NCBI GenBank assembly: GCA_903885415.1
Contig: CAISIP010000305.1
Coordinates: forward strand, 1-24,589
Length of the DNA: 24,589 bases
Reading direction: 5' to 3'
Origin: an uncultured beta proteobacterium
Lineage (GTDB): Bacteria; Pseudomonadota; Gammaproteobacteria; Burkholderiales; Burkholderiaceae_C
This document shows, piece after piece, positions 7,150 through 14,661 of the stretch. The stretch's first letter is position 1, and every line of letters starts with the position of its first letter. The position numbers and the translations under genes were made by a program. The notes beneath the pieces are model-generated. The model did not search any database and was not told the origin of the DNA. It was given only the letters and a program-made list of their open reading frames with translations.

Positions 7150-7206
7150 AAGGTGCTACTGTCAGCCATGGCGGCACCTTTCTTGTCAAGGTGTTTGTTC
7201 GACAAA
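7150..7206. repeat. Inverted repeats upstream of the response regulator
   Basis: In the 201-bp gap before the response regulator, AAGGTGC (7150-7156) pairs with GCACCTT (7174-7180), and an 8-bp palindrome GCCATGGC (7165-7172) lies between the arms. Just downstream, TTTGT (7194-7198) and ACAAA (7202-7206) form a perfect 5-bp dyad with a 3-bp centre. These could be operator sites or, for the first, the 3' hairpin of the methyltransferase transcript. No convincing -35/-10 pair was found in this gap. Confidence 0.35.
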
Positions 7207-7262
7207 AGCTGCGCCGCCTCATTGGCGGCAAATTTAACCACTATTTTCGCTAGGGACTAGGG

Positions 7263-7967
7263 ATGGACCTGTTGGATCCCGTGGCGGAACGCCCCCCCTG
7301 GCTGGGGAATGCCCGCGTCCTGATTGTCGAGGACTTGGAGCAGCCCAGAAAGTGGCTGGCCGGTCTGCTTCGGACGGCCCTGCCCGAAGTCGGACCGGTG
7401 GATTGCGCCGCGACGCTGGCCGAAGCCTACCGCTGCATCGCGGACCATGCCTACGGCCTGGCGGTGATCGACTGGACCTTGCCCGACGGCGACTCCGAAG
7501 AACTGATCCGCACGCTGGTGGCGAAGCTCGCCCAGGTGACGGTCATCGTCGCGACCATCCATCACGATGACGACCATGTGTTCCAGGCGCTGCGCGCGGG
7601 TGCCAGCGGCTATCTGCTGAAGTCCGAGTCTGCCGCCGTCGTGACGGCACAGTTGCAGCGATTGCGTGTGGGTGAGCCCGCGCTGTCCCCCTCGGTGGCG
7701 CGGCGCGTGCTGCGGTATTTTCGGGTGACCCCTCAGCCCGATGGCGCGGCGCGGGAGGCAAAGGTGCCCAGGGTCGACTTGACCGAGCGCGAGCGCGACG
7801 TCCTACGCCTGATCGGCAAGGGATACAGGGTGCTCGAAGTCTCCGACCTGCTGGGGATCAGCGCCCACACCGTGACCAGCTATGTGCGCGATATCTATCG
7901 CAAGCTGGGCATTTCCTCGCGCGCGGAGGCGGCGACGGAGGCGATCAGGCGGGGTTTGGTGGGCTGA
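7263..7967 (+). CDS. NarL/FixJ-family two-component response regulator
   Basis: A cytoplasmic DNA-binding response regulator of 234 aa. The receiver domain spans about 17-135, with acidic residues E23/D24, phospho-acceptor D70 (VIDWTLPDG), switch Thr T98 and conserved K120. A linker follows, then a LuxR-type HTH at about 172-232 beginning LTERERDVLRLIGKG. The start ATG at 7263 follows an AGGGA ribosome-binding site at 7252-7256. Its likely partner is the histidine kinase encoded on the opposite strand, whose 3' end overlaps this gene by 23 bp. Target genes are unknown. Other members of this class control respiratory, nutrient or surface-related functions. Confidence 0.92.
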   Translation: MDLLDPVAERPPWLGNARVLIVEDLEQPRKWLAGLLRTALPEVGPVDCAATLAEAYRCIADHAYGLAVIDWTLPDGDSEELIRTLVAKLAQVTVIVATIHHDDDHVFQALRAGASGYLLKSESAAVVTAQLQRLRVGEPALSPSVARRVLRYFRVTPQPDGAAREAKVPRVDLTERERDVLRLIGKGYRVLEVSDLLGISAHTVTSYVRDIYRKLGISSRAEAATEAIRRGLVG

Positions 7968-9894
7968 GCACCCGCTCGGGCCCGGAGGCCTGCGCTGTTG
8001 CCGGCGCTGCCAGCGGTAAGGTCAGCAACACCCGGCAGCCTTGCGCGGGCGCAACCAGGCTATCCACCGACAGCTGCGCGCCGATGGCGTGGGCGCGCCG
8101 GCGCATATTGCTAAGGCCATGCTGGCCCTGGCGGGATGCGCCGCTTCCCAGACCCCGTCCGTTGTCGCTTAGTTCAAGCTGCAGTAGCCGGCTGCCGTCG
8201 GCAGGCTGGCCGACCCGCACCACCAGGCGCAGCGACGTCGCCTGCGCGTGCTTGACCACGTTGGTGGCGGCTTCCTGCAGCAGGTGCATCAGTTGGCGCT
8301 GCGTCGCGCTGTCGATGTGCAGGTCGGCCAGCTGGTCGTCCGGCTCGTAGACCATTGCAATGCCAAGTGCCGCCAGCGCCGCGTCCCATCGCGCGTACCA
8401 GTTGGCCAGCGTGGTTTCCAGCTCGGCGTCCAGGGCTGCGTTGTCCATCAGCATGCGCAGTTCGGCCAGGCTGTCGCTGAGCGACTGCCTGAGCTGTTCG
8501 GGACTCAGCGCATCGCGCTCGACGCCACGCAACAAGGAGAGCAGCTGCCCGCCCAGCCCATCGTGCATATCGCGCAGTATGCGGTCGCGCTCGTCTTGGC
8601 GTCCGGCGGCGTTGGCGACCATGCACTCGGTGTCGCGCAGCCGGGCATAGTCCTCCTCAAGCTCGGTGGAGCGCAGCGCACTGCGCCGTTCCAGTTCCAG
8701 TTCCAGTTCCAGGGAGGGGTCTTTCGCGCGCTGCAGCGCCCGCACGATGTGGTCGCCGGTGAGCGCCGCATAGATCAACAAAACCAGGCCGACGCCCCAA
8801 AACAGCAGCATCGGGGCGCCCGGATCCAGCGCCCCGTTCAGGACGCCCGTGTCGTGCAGGGCGGACCCCAGAAAACCCGAATACCCGACGAGCATTGCGG
8901 TGCGGCGCCACCCTTTGTAACGGCCGGTTGCGGTCGTGACCGTCCAGCCCAGCCACAGGCCCAGCCCCATCGCGCACAGGTCGGAAAAGTCGCGCGCCAG
9001 TAACCCGCCCGATCCGAGCGCCAGCGCGCCAGCCATTGCGCCGGCGCCGGCCAGCGTGGCGGCCAGCAAAATTCGCAATGGCGCCTCAAGCCAGCGCCGC
9101 CGCGCCGTTGGCTCGTCGGGCGCAAGCTGCCAAAGGATTGCGGCCTGAAGGCTGGCGACGGTCAGCAGCACATTGAGCCGGTTGAAGCTATCAAACCAGT
9201 CAGGCGCCATGGGCAGCATGCTGTTGGAATACAGTTGCGCGCGCGTCGCCCACCAACCGGCCACCAGCAGCATCGCCAGAAAGCCGACCTCATGGAGATG
9301 GCGCAGCCACAACAGCAGCGCCGCTGCGGTGATCAGCAGCAGCACGGCGGTGGCGATATTCATGACCACCGATGAAGCGTAGACCGCGCTGACCGCCGGC
9401 GCAAGCAGCTGGCCGTCGCTGCCGCTTCGCGCCGGCAGCAGTCCTGTCGCCATGTACGGCACCGCCGCCAGTCGCAGCTGCACGCTGTGCGTGTTCGCAG
9501 GCAGCGCGAACAGCGTCGCCATGCGACCGTTGTAGACCGGCGGACTCGAGGCGTCCTCCGGCTGCCGGCCTAGGTGCCTGCTGCCGATCAGCAGCCTCAG
9601 ATGCTGGCCTTGCGCGCGGACTGTGAAAGCAGCGCCGACGCGCGGCAACCACAAGACCTGGTCCGAGGTCCCAGCGCAGCCGGATACGTCGAGCTGGTAG
9701 ACGATCTGCACCCGCTCGTCGCGCCAGGAGCGCGGCAAGCGGTCGGGCAGGTCCACCACCGCGTCGGACAGCATCAGGTCCTGCTGCGTGACGATGCGCC
9801 GCGCCTGCAGGATGGGGTGCGCGGCGTCGCATGCGGGGAGCGGCTGTGCGGCTGCGGCGCCCGCCCACAGCGCGAGCCCCAAGCGTGCAGCCAC
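7945..9894 (-). CDS. 7TM-type sensor histidine kinase (HisKA_3/NarX-like)
   Basis: A membrane sensor kinase of 649 aa from the GTG at 9894. The frame is open further upstream, but that part overlaps the FAD oxidase. This start gives a signal peptide (about 1-17) followed by a roughly 150-residue periplasmic domain. About seven hydrophobic helices follow (from about 173 to 380), as in 7TMR-DISM sensors, then a signalling helix. The HisKA_3 domain has phospho-acceptor H444 in RDMHDGLGGQL, and the HATPase domain has the N box around N545 (EAATNVVKH) and DNGRG at 577-581. The start codon choice is uncertain (TTG at 9882 is an alternative). It lies 47 bp downstream of the FAD oxidase on the same strand and converges with its probable partner regulator. 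Confidence 0.88.
   Translation of the reverse strand: MAARLGLALWAGAAAAQPLPACDAAHPILQARRIVTQQDLMLSDAVVDLPDRLPRSWRDERVQIVYQLDVSGCAGTSDQVLWLPRVGAAFTVRAQGQHLRLLIGSRHLGRQPEDASSPPVYNGRMATLFALPANTHSVQLRLAAVPYMATGLLPARSGSDGQLLAPAVSAVYASSVVMNIATAVLLLITAAALLLWLRHLHEVGFLAMLLVAGWWATRAQLYSNSMLPMAPDWFDSFNRLNVLLTVASLQAAILWQLAPDEPTARRRWLEAPLRILLAATLAGAGAMAGALALGSGGLLARDFSDLCAMGLGLWLGWTVTTATGRYKGWRRTAMLVGYSGFLGSALHDTGVLNGALDPGAPMLLFWGVGLVLLIYAALTGDHIVRALQRAKDPSLELELELERRSALRSTELEEDYARLRDTECMVANAAGRQDERDRILRDMHDGLGGQLLSLLRGVERDALSPEQLRQSLSDSLAELRMLMDNAALDAELETTLANWYARWDAALAALGIAMVYEPDDQLADLHIDSATQRQLMHLLQEAATNVVKHAQATSLRLVVRVGQPADGSRLLQLELSDNGRGLGSGASRQGQHGLSNMRRRAHAIGAQLSVDSLVAPAQGCRVLLTLPLAAPATAQASGPERVLSPPNPA
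8689..8712. repeat. Hexanucleotide tandem repeat (TTCCAG)x4 in the kinase linker
   Basis: Four exact copies of TTCCAG lie in tandem. On the coding (-) strand they encode Leu-Glu dipeptides (LELELELE, residues about 395-402) in the helix joining the last transmembrane segment to the HisKA_3 domain. A gain or loss of one unit keeps the frame but changes the helix by two residues. Confidence 0.85.
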
Positions 9895-9941
9895 CCGGCG
9901 GCCGGCTTCGCGTCGAACCCACCCGTTGACAGGAGTGGGCG

Positions 9942-11366
9942 CTACAGGCTGAATACCTTGCCCGGATTCATGATGTTTTTGGGGTCCAGCGCGCGCTTGA
10001 TGCTGCGCATCATCTCGATCGCGCCGGTGCCGGCCTCGGTGAGCAGAAAGTCCATCTTGTGCAGCCCGATTCCGTGCTCGCCGCTGCAGGTGCCTTCCAT
10101 GCTCAGCGCGCGCTCGACCAGCTTGCGGTTGAGTTGCTCGGCGGTCTCGCGCTCCTGCGCGTTGTCGGGGTCGACCAGGTAGCCAAAGTGAAAATTGCCG
10201 TCGCCGACATGGCCCACCAGCAGGTACGGGAGACCGGAAGCGTCGGCCTCGCTGACCGAATCGAGCAGGCAGTCGGCCAGTCGCGAAATCGGCACGCAGG
10301 TGTCGGTTGCGATCGAGCGGCAGCCCGGGCGCGACTGCAGTGCGGCGAAGTGGACGTTGTGGCGCGCGCTCCACAGGCGGGTGCGTTCCTCGGGGGTACT
10401 GGCCCACTCGAAGGCCTTGCCGCCGAGTTCGCTGGCAATTTCCTGTACCAGTTCGGCCTGCTCCTGCACGCTGGTGGGCGAGCCGTGGAACTCCATCAGC
10501 AGCAGCGGCTCCTCGCGCAGCGCCATCTTGGCGTAGGTGTTGACCATGCGGACCGTATTGGCGTCGACCAGCTCGACGCGCGCGATCGGTATGCCCATCT
10601 GGATGATTTGTATCGTGGTTCGTACTGCGGCCTCGATGCTCGGGAACGAGCAGATGGCCGCCGACACCGCCTCGGGAAGCGGGTAGATCTTGAGCGTGAT
10701 TTCGGTGATCACGCCCAGCGTCCCCTCGCTGCCGACCATCAGCCGGGTAAGGTCGTAGCCCGCCGACGATTTGCGCGCACGCGTCCCGGTCCGGATGACC
10801 TCGGCGCTGGCCGTCACCACCTCCAACCCGAGCACATTCTCGCGCATGGTTCCGTAGCGCACCGCATTGGTTCCGCTGGCGCGCGTGGCGCTCATGCCGC
10901 CGATCGTGGCGTCGGCGCCGGGGTCGATCGGGAAGAACAGGCCGGTGCTTTTGATCTCCTCGTTGAGCTGTTTGCGGGTGACGCCAGCCTGTACCGTGAC
11001 CGTGAGGTCCTCGGCGTTGATCGCCAGCACCCGATTCATGCGCCCCATATCGATGCTGATGCCGCCCTGCACCGCGAGCAGGTGCCCCTCAAGCGACGAG
11101 CCGACGCCAAATGGAATCACCGGGAAACCGTAGCGGTCGGCCAGCGCCACCGCGGCGGCCACGTCGGCGGTGCTTTCGGCAAACACCACCGCAGCCGGCG
11201 GCGGCGAGGCGAACGAGGATTCGTCGCGCCCGCGGTGTTCGCGCACCACCAGCGCGGTCGAACAACGCTCGCCAAAGCGCTCCTTGAGCGCGCCGATCAG
11301 CTCCGGCGGCGCGATGCGCTGGTTGATGGTCGGTAGCAGTTGCTGCAAATGGGCCGGTGCGTTCAT
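9942..11366 (-). CDS. FAD-linked oxidoreductase, D-lactate dehydrogenase (cytochrome)/GlcD-like
   Basis: A 474-aa flavoprotein of the VAO/PCMH fold. It probably oxidises D-lactate or a related D-2-hydroxyacid and passes electrons to the respiratory chain. The FAD-binding PCMH domain (about 50-230) has PFGVGSSLEGH at 85-95, PIDPGADATIGGM at 146-158 and GSEGTLGVITE at 212-222. The C-terminal substrate/cap domain has HVGDGNFHFG at 386-395, GEHGIGLHK at 429-437 and the closing NIMNPGK at 464-470. The start ATG at 11366 has GGAGA 7 bp upstream. Length and motifs fit eukaryotic/bacterial LDHD-type enzymes better than the larger quinone Dld. Glycolate or 2-hydroxyglutarate activity cannot be excluded. 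It is divergent from the adenosyltransferase gene. Confidence 0.88.
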   Translation of the reverse strand: MNAPAHLQQLLPTINQRIAPPELIGALKERFGERCSTALVVREHRGRDESSFASPPPAAVVFAESTADVAAAVALADRYGFPVIPFGVGSSLEGHLLAVQGGISIDMGRMNRVLAINAEDLTVTVQAGVTRKQLNEEIKSTGLFFPIDPGADATIGGMSATRASGTNAVRYGTMRENVLGLEVVTASAEVIRTGTRARKSSAGYDLTRLMVGSEGTLGVITEITLKIYPLPEAVSAAICSFPSIEAAVRTTIQIIQMGIPIARVELVDANTVRMVNTYAKMALREEPLLLMEFHGSPTSVQEQAELVQEIASELGGKAFEWASTPEERTRLWSARHNVHFAALQSRPGCRSIATDTCVPISRLADCLLDSVSEADASGLPYLLVGHVGDGNFHFGYLVDPDNAQERETAEQLNRKLVERALSMEGTCSGEHGIGLHKMDFLLTEAGTGAIEMMRSIKRALDPKNIMNPGKVFSL

Positions 11367-11468
11367 CGACAGTCTCCGATTTCAGATGTCCCAGTTTACG
11401 CCGTCCGCATGGCCAAAGCCCAAAACCGGGAACAGCCCCGACAATGCGAGGACACAAGGAGACCGACC

Positions 11469-12053
11469 ATGGGACAGCGCCTGACGCAAATTGCAACCCG
11501 CACCGGCGACGACGGAACGACCGGCCTGGGCGACAACACCCGGGTATCGAAAAACAGCCTGCGCGTGCACGCGATGGGCGAGGTGGACGAACTCAACTCG
11601 AGCATCGGCGTCTTGCTGTGCGAGGACATGCCCGATGCGGTGCGCACGCTGCTGGTCGAGGTGCAGCACCAGCTTTTTAACCTGGGCGGCGAGTTGTCGA
11701 TACCCGGCTATGAATTGCTCAAGGCGCAGGCGGTGTTAGTGCTCGACCAGGCGCTGCAAACGCACAACGCGGCGCTGCCCAGGCTGCAGGAGTTCATCCT
11801 GCCCGCGGGAACGCGCGCTGCCGCGTTGGCGCATGTGAGCCGCACCATTGCGCGGCGTGCCGAGCGCGCGGTGGTTGCGCTTGAAGGGCAGGAGGCGCTC
11901 AAGGACACGCCGCGGCAGTACCTGAACCGGCTCAGCGACCTGCTGTTTGTGTTGGCACGGGTGCTCAATCGCCACCGCAGCGACGGCTCGGCGGGCGACG
12001 ATGTGTACTGGAAAAGCGAGCGCATGGCGCGCGCCGACGGCGCACAGGACTGA
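11469..12053 (+). CDS. Cob(I)alamin adenosyltransferase, PduO type
   Basis: It transfers the adenosyl group of ATP to cob(I)alamin to form adenosylcobalamin in the cytoplasm. The protein has 194 aa from the ATG at 11469, with AAGGAG at 11456-11461 as ribosome-binding site; the longer open frame upstream is not needed. The PduO-type ATP-binding N-terminal motif TRTGDDGTTGL is at 10-20. The helical bundle carries the conserved ARRAERAVV at 128-136 and YLNRLSDLLFVLAR at 151-164. No cobalamin biosynthesis genes or B12-dependent enzymes are seen nearby, so its client enzyme is elsewhere. It shares a short divergent intergenic region (11367-11468) with the FAD oxidase. Confidence 0.95.
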   Translation: MGQRLTQIATRTGDDGTTGLGDNTRVSKNSLRVHAMGEVDELNSSIGVLLCEDMPDAVRTLLVEVQHQLFNLGGELSIPGYELLKAQAVLVLDQALQTHNAALPRLQEFILPAGTRAAALAHVSRTIARRAERAVVALEGQEALKDTPRQYLNRLSDLLFVLARVLNRHRSDGSAGDDVYWKSERMARADGAQD

Positions 12054-12054
12054 G

Positions 12055-12086
12055 GCGGATTCCGCGTCAACGCAGGCCGCTTGCGG
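12055..12086. terminator. Weak hairpins between two convergent genes
   Basis: The 34 bp between the adenosyltransferase and thioesterase stops contain GCGGA/TCCGC (12055-12065, 1-nt loop) and CCGC/GCGG (12077-12086) followed by TTTA. Stems are short and there is no long T-tract, so a terminator role is tentative. Confidence 0.25.
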
Positions 12087-12087
12087 T

Positions 12088-12510
12088 TTAACGTGGCGCC
12101 AGCACGGCCATGGTGATGCGCGATACGCAGGTCAGCGCGCCGTCGTCGTTACGCAGTTCGATCTGCCAGACCTGGGTCGAACGCCCGATGTGCACCGGCT
12201 GCGTGCTGCCGGTGACCCAGCCGCTGGTGGCGCCCTTGAGGTGGTTCGCATTGATGTCCAGGCCCACGCAGCGAAAGCCCTCGGGCAACGCATAGACGGC
12301 GCCGCACGAGCCCAGGGTTTCGGCCAGGACGACGGACACGCCGCCGTGCAAAAGCCCGTAGGGCTGCCGGGTGCGCGCGTCGACCGCAACCCGGCCCCGG
12401 ATGAAGTTGTCGCCGACCTCCAGAAATTCGATTCCAAGATGCGCGACCGCGGTACCGACATGGCTGGCGCTCAAGATCTCGATCGAGATCGGTTTCTTCC
12501 AGATGCGCAT
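12088..12510 (-). CDS. YdiI/MenI-type hotdog-fold acyl-CoA thioesterase
   Basis: A 140-aa single hotdog domain of the PaaI/4HBT group, closest by eye to E. coli YdiI. It shares the opening IWKK segment, QPYGLLHGGVSVVLAETLGS at 49-68 with the catalytic Glu at E64 and the H55-G56-G57 turn, INANHLKGA at 86-94, and HIGRSTQVWQIE at 107-118. Such enzymes hydrolyse aromatic or short acyl-CoA thioesters; in E. coli, YdiI acts on DHNA-CoA. The start ATG at 12510 has a GGAGA ribosome-binding site, and the much longer open frame upstream is the antisense of the neighbouring synthetase. Given its neighbours in CoA metabolism, a housekeeping or aromatic-CoA role is possible. Confidence 0.92.
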   Translation of the reverse strand: MRIWKKPISIEILSASHVGTAVAHLGIEFLEVGDNFIRGRVAVDARTRQPYGLLHGGVSVVLAETLGSCGAVYALPEGFRCVGLDINANHLKGATSGWVTGSTQPVHIGRSTQVWQIELRNDDGALTCVSRITMAVLAPR

Positions 12511-12573
12511 AGGGTCTCCAGATGGGGAACCAGCCACTATACGTGGACGCGCCGGCGGGCCCGGCGCTTGCCA

Positions 12574-12586
12574 TAAACTGCGCCCA
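12574..12586 (+). promoter_or_regulatory. Possible -10 element giving a leaderless acetoacetyl-CoA synthetase mRNA
   Basis: A -10-like TAAACT at 12574-12579 lies only 6 nt before the ATG at 12586, and no Shine-Dalgarno is visible between them. If real, transcription would begin at or very near the start codon. No clear -35 hexamer is seen, so support is limited. Confidence 0.3.
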
Positions 12587-14661
12587 TGCAAAGCCTGCAA
12601 CCCGCACCCGCCGCGCCGCAGATCCGCCGGTACCAGCAATGGCTGGAACACGAGCGCGGCCTGCGCTTTGAATCCTACGACGCCTTGTGGCGCTGGTCGG
12701 TCGACGATCTCGACGCCTTCTGGCAGAGCATCTGGGACTATTTTGACCTGCGCTCGCCGACGCCGCACAGCGCGGTGCTGCAAAGGCGAACCATGCCCGG
12801 CTCTATCTGGTTTCCCGGCGCGCAGTTCAATTACGCGCATCAGGTTTTGCGCCACACGCAGGCCGCCGAAGCAGCGGGCGTGGCGGCGATTCTCAGCCAC
12901 GACGAGCACAGTCTGGCGGGCGGCGCGCCGCGCACCTTGTCGTGGTCCGAACTGCGCCGGCAATCGGCGGCGCTGGCACTGCACCTGCGTGCGCAGGGCG
13001 TGGGGCCCGGCGACCGGGTCGCCGCCTACCTGCCCAATATTCCCGAGGCGATGGTCGCATTCCTGGCGACGGTGAGCATTGGCGGGGTGTGGAGCATCTG
13101 CGCGCCAGACATGGGAAGCAACGCGGTGCTCGACCGCTTCCGGCAAATCGAACCCAAGGTGCTGATCGCCTGTGATGGCGTGCGCTACGGTGGCCGGGTA
13201 CTCGACCGCATGGCGGTGGTGGGCGAGCTGTGTGCCGCGCTGCCGAGCGTGCGCCATCAGCTGCTGCTCGACCACATGGGCACCCGGGCCGCCGCTGGCG
13301 ACGCGACTGTGGCATGGACCGATCTGGCGCAGGTGCTGGCGCGCGACGACGCCCAGACCCACCGCTTCGAGCCGATGTGGCTGCCCTTTGACCATCCGCT
13401 GTGGATCGTCTATTCGAGCGGAACCACCGGCCTGCCCAAGCCGATCGTGCACGGCCATGGCGGAACCGTCCTCGTCGCGCTGGCGCTCAACGTGCTGCAC
13501 AACGACATCGGCTGCAGCTACGCGCCGGGCAGCCTTGGCGAGCGCTACCACTGGTACAGCTCGACCGGCTGGGTGATGTGGAATTGCCAGATGGCGGGCC
13601 TGCTCAACGGCAGCACCTGTTGCATTTTTGACGGCAGCCCGGGCGGACCGACGGTTGACGACGCAGGCCAACGGTTGGCTCCGGACTGGAGCACCTTGTG
13701 GCGTTTTGCCGCCGACCTGGGCGTGAGCTTCTTCGGCGCGGGCGCGGCCTTCTATGCGAGCTGCATGAAGGCCGACGTCGCGCTGCGCCGCTGCGGCGAC
13801 CTGTCGGCGGTTCGCGCGCTCGGCACCACCGGATCGCCGCTGAGCGCCGACGCGCAGCGGTGGGGTTCCGCGCAGTTCGCGCAGCTCGGCACCGACGACA
13901 TCTGGTGGTGCAATATGTCCGGCGGTACCGACTTCGCCGGCGCCTTCATCGGTGGCAACCGCGAGCTCCCGCTGGTGGCGGGCGAGATGCAATGCCGGTT
14001 GCTGGGTTGCGCGGTAGAGGCCTGGGACGAGCAGGGACAGCCGGTAGTCGACACGGTTGGTGAACTGGTCTGCACCGCGCCGCTGCCGTCGATGCCGTTG
14101 TATTTCTGGGGCGACACGGACAACCAGCGCTATCTGTCGAGCTACTTCGACATGTACCCCAATGTCTGGCGCCATGGCGACTGGCTCAAGGTCGGCGCCA
14201 ACGGCGGCTGCGTGATCTATGGTCGCTCCGACGCGACGATCAACCGCCACGGCCTGCGCATGGGGACCAGCGAGCTCTATAGCGCGGTCGAGGCGCTCCC
14301 GGAGGTGCTGGACGCGATGGTCGTCGACCTGGAGTTCCTCGGCCGCGACAGCTACATGCCGCTGTTTGTCGTTCTGCGCGATGGCCTGGCGCTGGACGCC
14401 GCGCTGCGCGGGCGCATCGCCGATGCGATCCGTATCGCGCTGTCGCCGCGCTTTGTTCCGGACGATATGTTTCAGGTCGCCGAAGTGCCGCGCACGCTGT
14501 CGGGCAAGAAGCAGGAGCTGCCGATCAAGAAGCTGCTACTCGGTCAGCCGCTGGAGAAGGTCGTCAACCGCGAAGCGATGGCGAACCCGGCCTGTCTGGA
14601 CTGGTATGTGCAGTTCGCGCAGGAGCGGGCGGACGCGCAGCGCGCAGCAGCCACGCGCTGA
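12586..14661 (+). CDS. aacS: Acetoacetyl-CoA synthetase (acetoacetate-CoA ligase)
   Basis: A cytoplasmic ANL-superfamily enzyme that activates acetoacetate to acetoacetyl-CoA with ATP and CoA, feeding ketone bodies or PHB breakdown products into central metabolism. It has 691 aa, slightly longer than the usual roughly 650-670. The acetoacetyl-CoA synthetase N-terminal region (YQQWLEHERGLRFESYDALWRWS) is present from about residue 13. The ATP-binding P-loop YSSGTTGLPK is at 276-285, and the family-specific WYSSTGWVMWN starts at 323. The C-terminal acyl-adenylation lysine is K641 in SGKKQELP. These family-specific features separate it from acetyl-CoA synthetase. Its last 98 bp overlap the 3' end of the convergent LysR gene. 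Confidence 0.93.
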   Translation: MQSLQPAPAAPQIRRYQQWLEHERGLRFESYDALWRWSVDDLDAFWQSIWDYFDLRSPTPHSAVLQRRTMPGSIWFPGAQFNYAHQVLRHTQAAEAAGVAAILSHDEHSLAGGAPRTLSWSELRRQSAALALHLRAQGVGPGDRVAAYLPNIPEAMVAFLATVSIGGVWSICAPDMGSNAVLDRFRQIEPKVLIACDGVRYGGRVLDRMAVVGELCAALPSVRHQLLLDHMGTRAAAGDATVAWTDLAQVLARDDAQTHRFEPMWLPFDHPLWIVYSSGTTGLPKPIVHGHGGTVLVALALNVLHNDIGCSYAPGSLGERYHWYSSTGWVMWNCQMAGLLNGSTCCIFDGSPGGPTVDDAGQRLAPDWSTLWRFAADLGVSFFGAGAAFYASCMKADVALRRCGDLSAVRALGTTGSPLSADAQRWGSAQFAQLGTDDIWWCNMSGGTDFAGAFIGGNRELPLVAGEMQCRLLGCAVEAWDEQGQPVVDTVGELVCTAPLPSMPLYFWGDTDNQRYLSSYFDMYPNVWRHGDWLKVGANGGCVIYGRSDATINRHGLRMGTSELYSAVEALPEVLDAMVVDLEFLGRDSYMPLFVVLRDGLALDAALRGRIADAIRIALSPRFVPDDMFQVAEVPRTLSGKKQELPIKKLLLGQPLEKVVNREAMANPACLDWYVQFAQERADAQRAAATR

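Noticed and set aside
10059..11336. Long + strand open frame (425 codons) opposite the FAD oxidase
   Set aside because: It is a GC-rich shadow frame: the translation is rich in Arg, His, Gln and Asp with no domain, and the - strand frame is a clear enzyme.
12511..14250. A 580-codon antisense extension upstream of the YdiI-like thioesterase in the same frame
   Set aside because: It lies opposite acetoacetyl-CoA synthetase, has a low-complexity Arg/Ala/His-rich translation with no family motif, and the thioesterase has a good start and ribosome-binding site at 12510.
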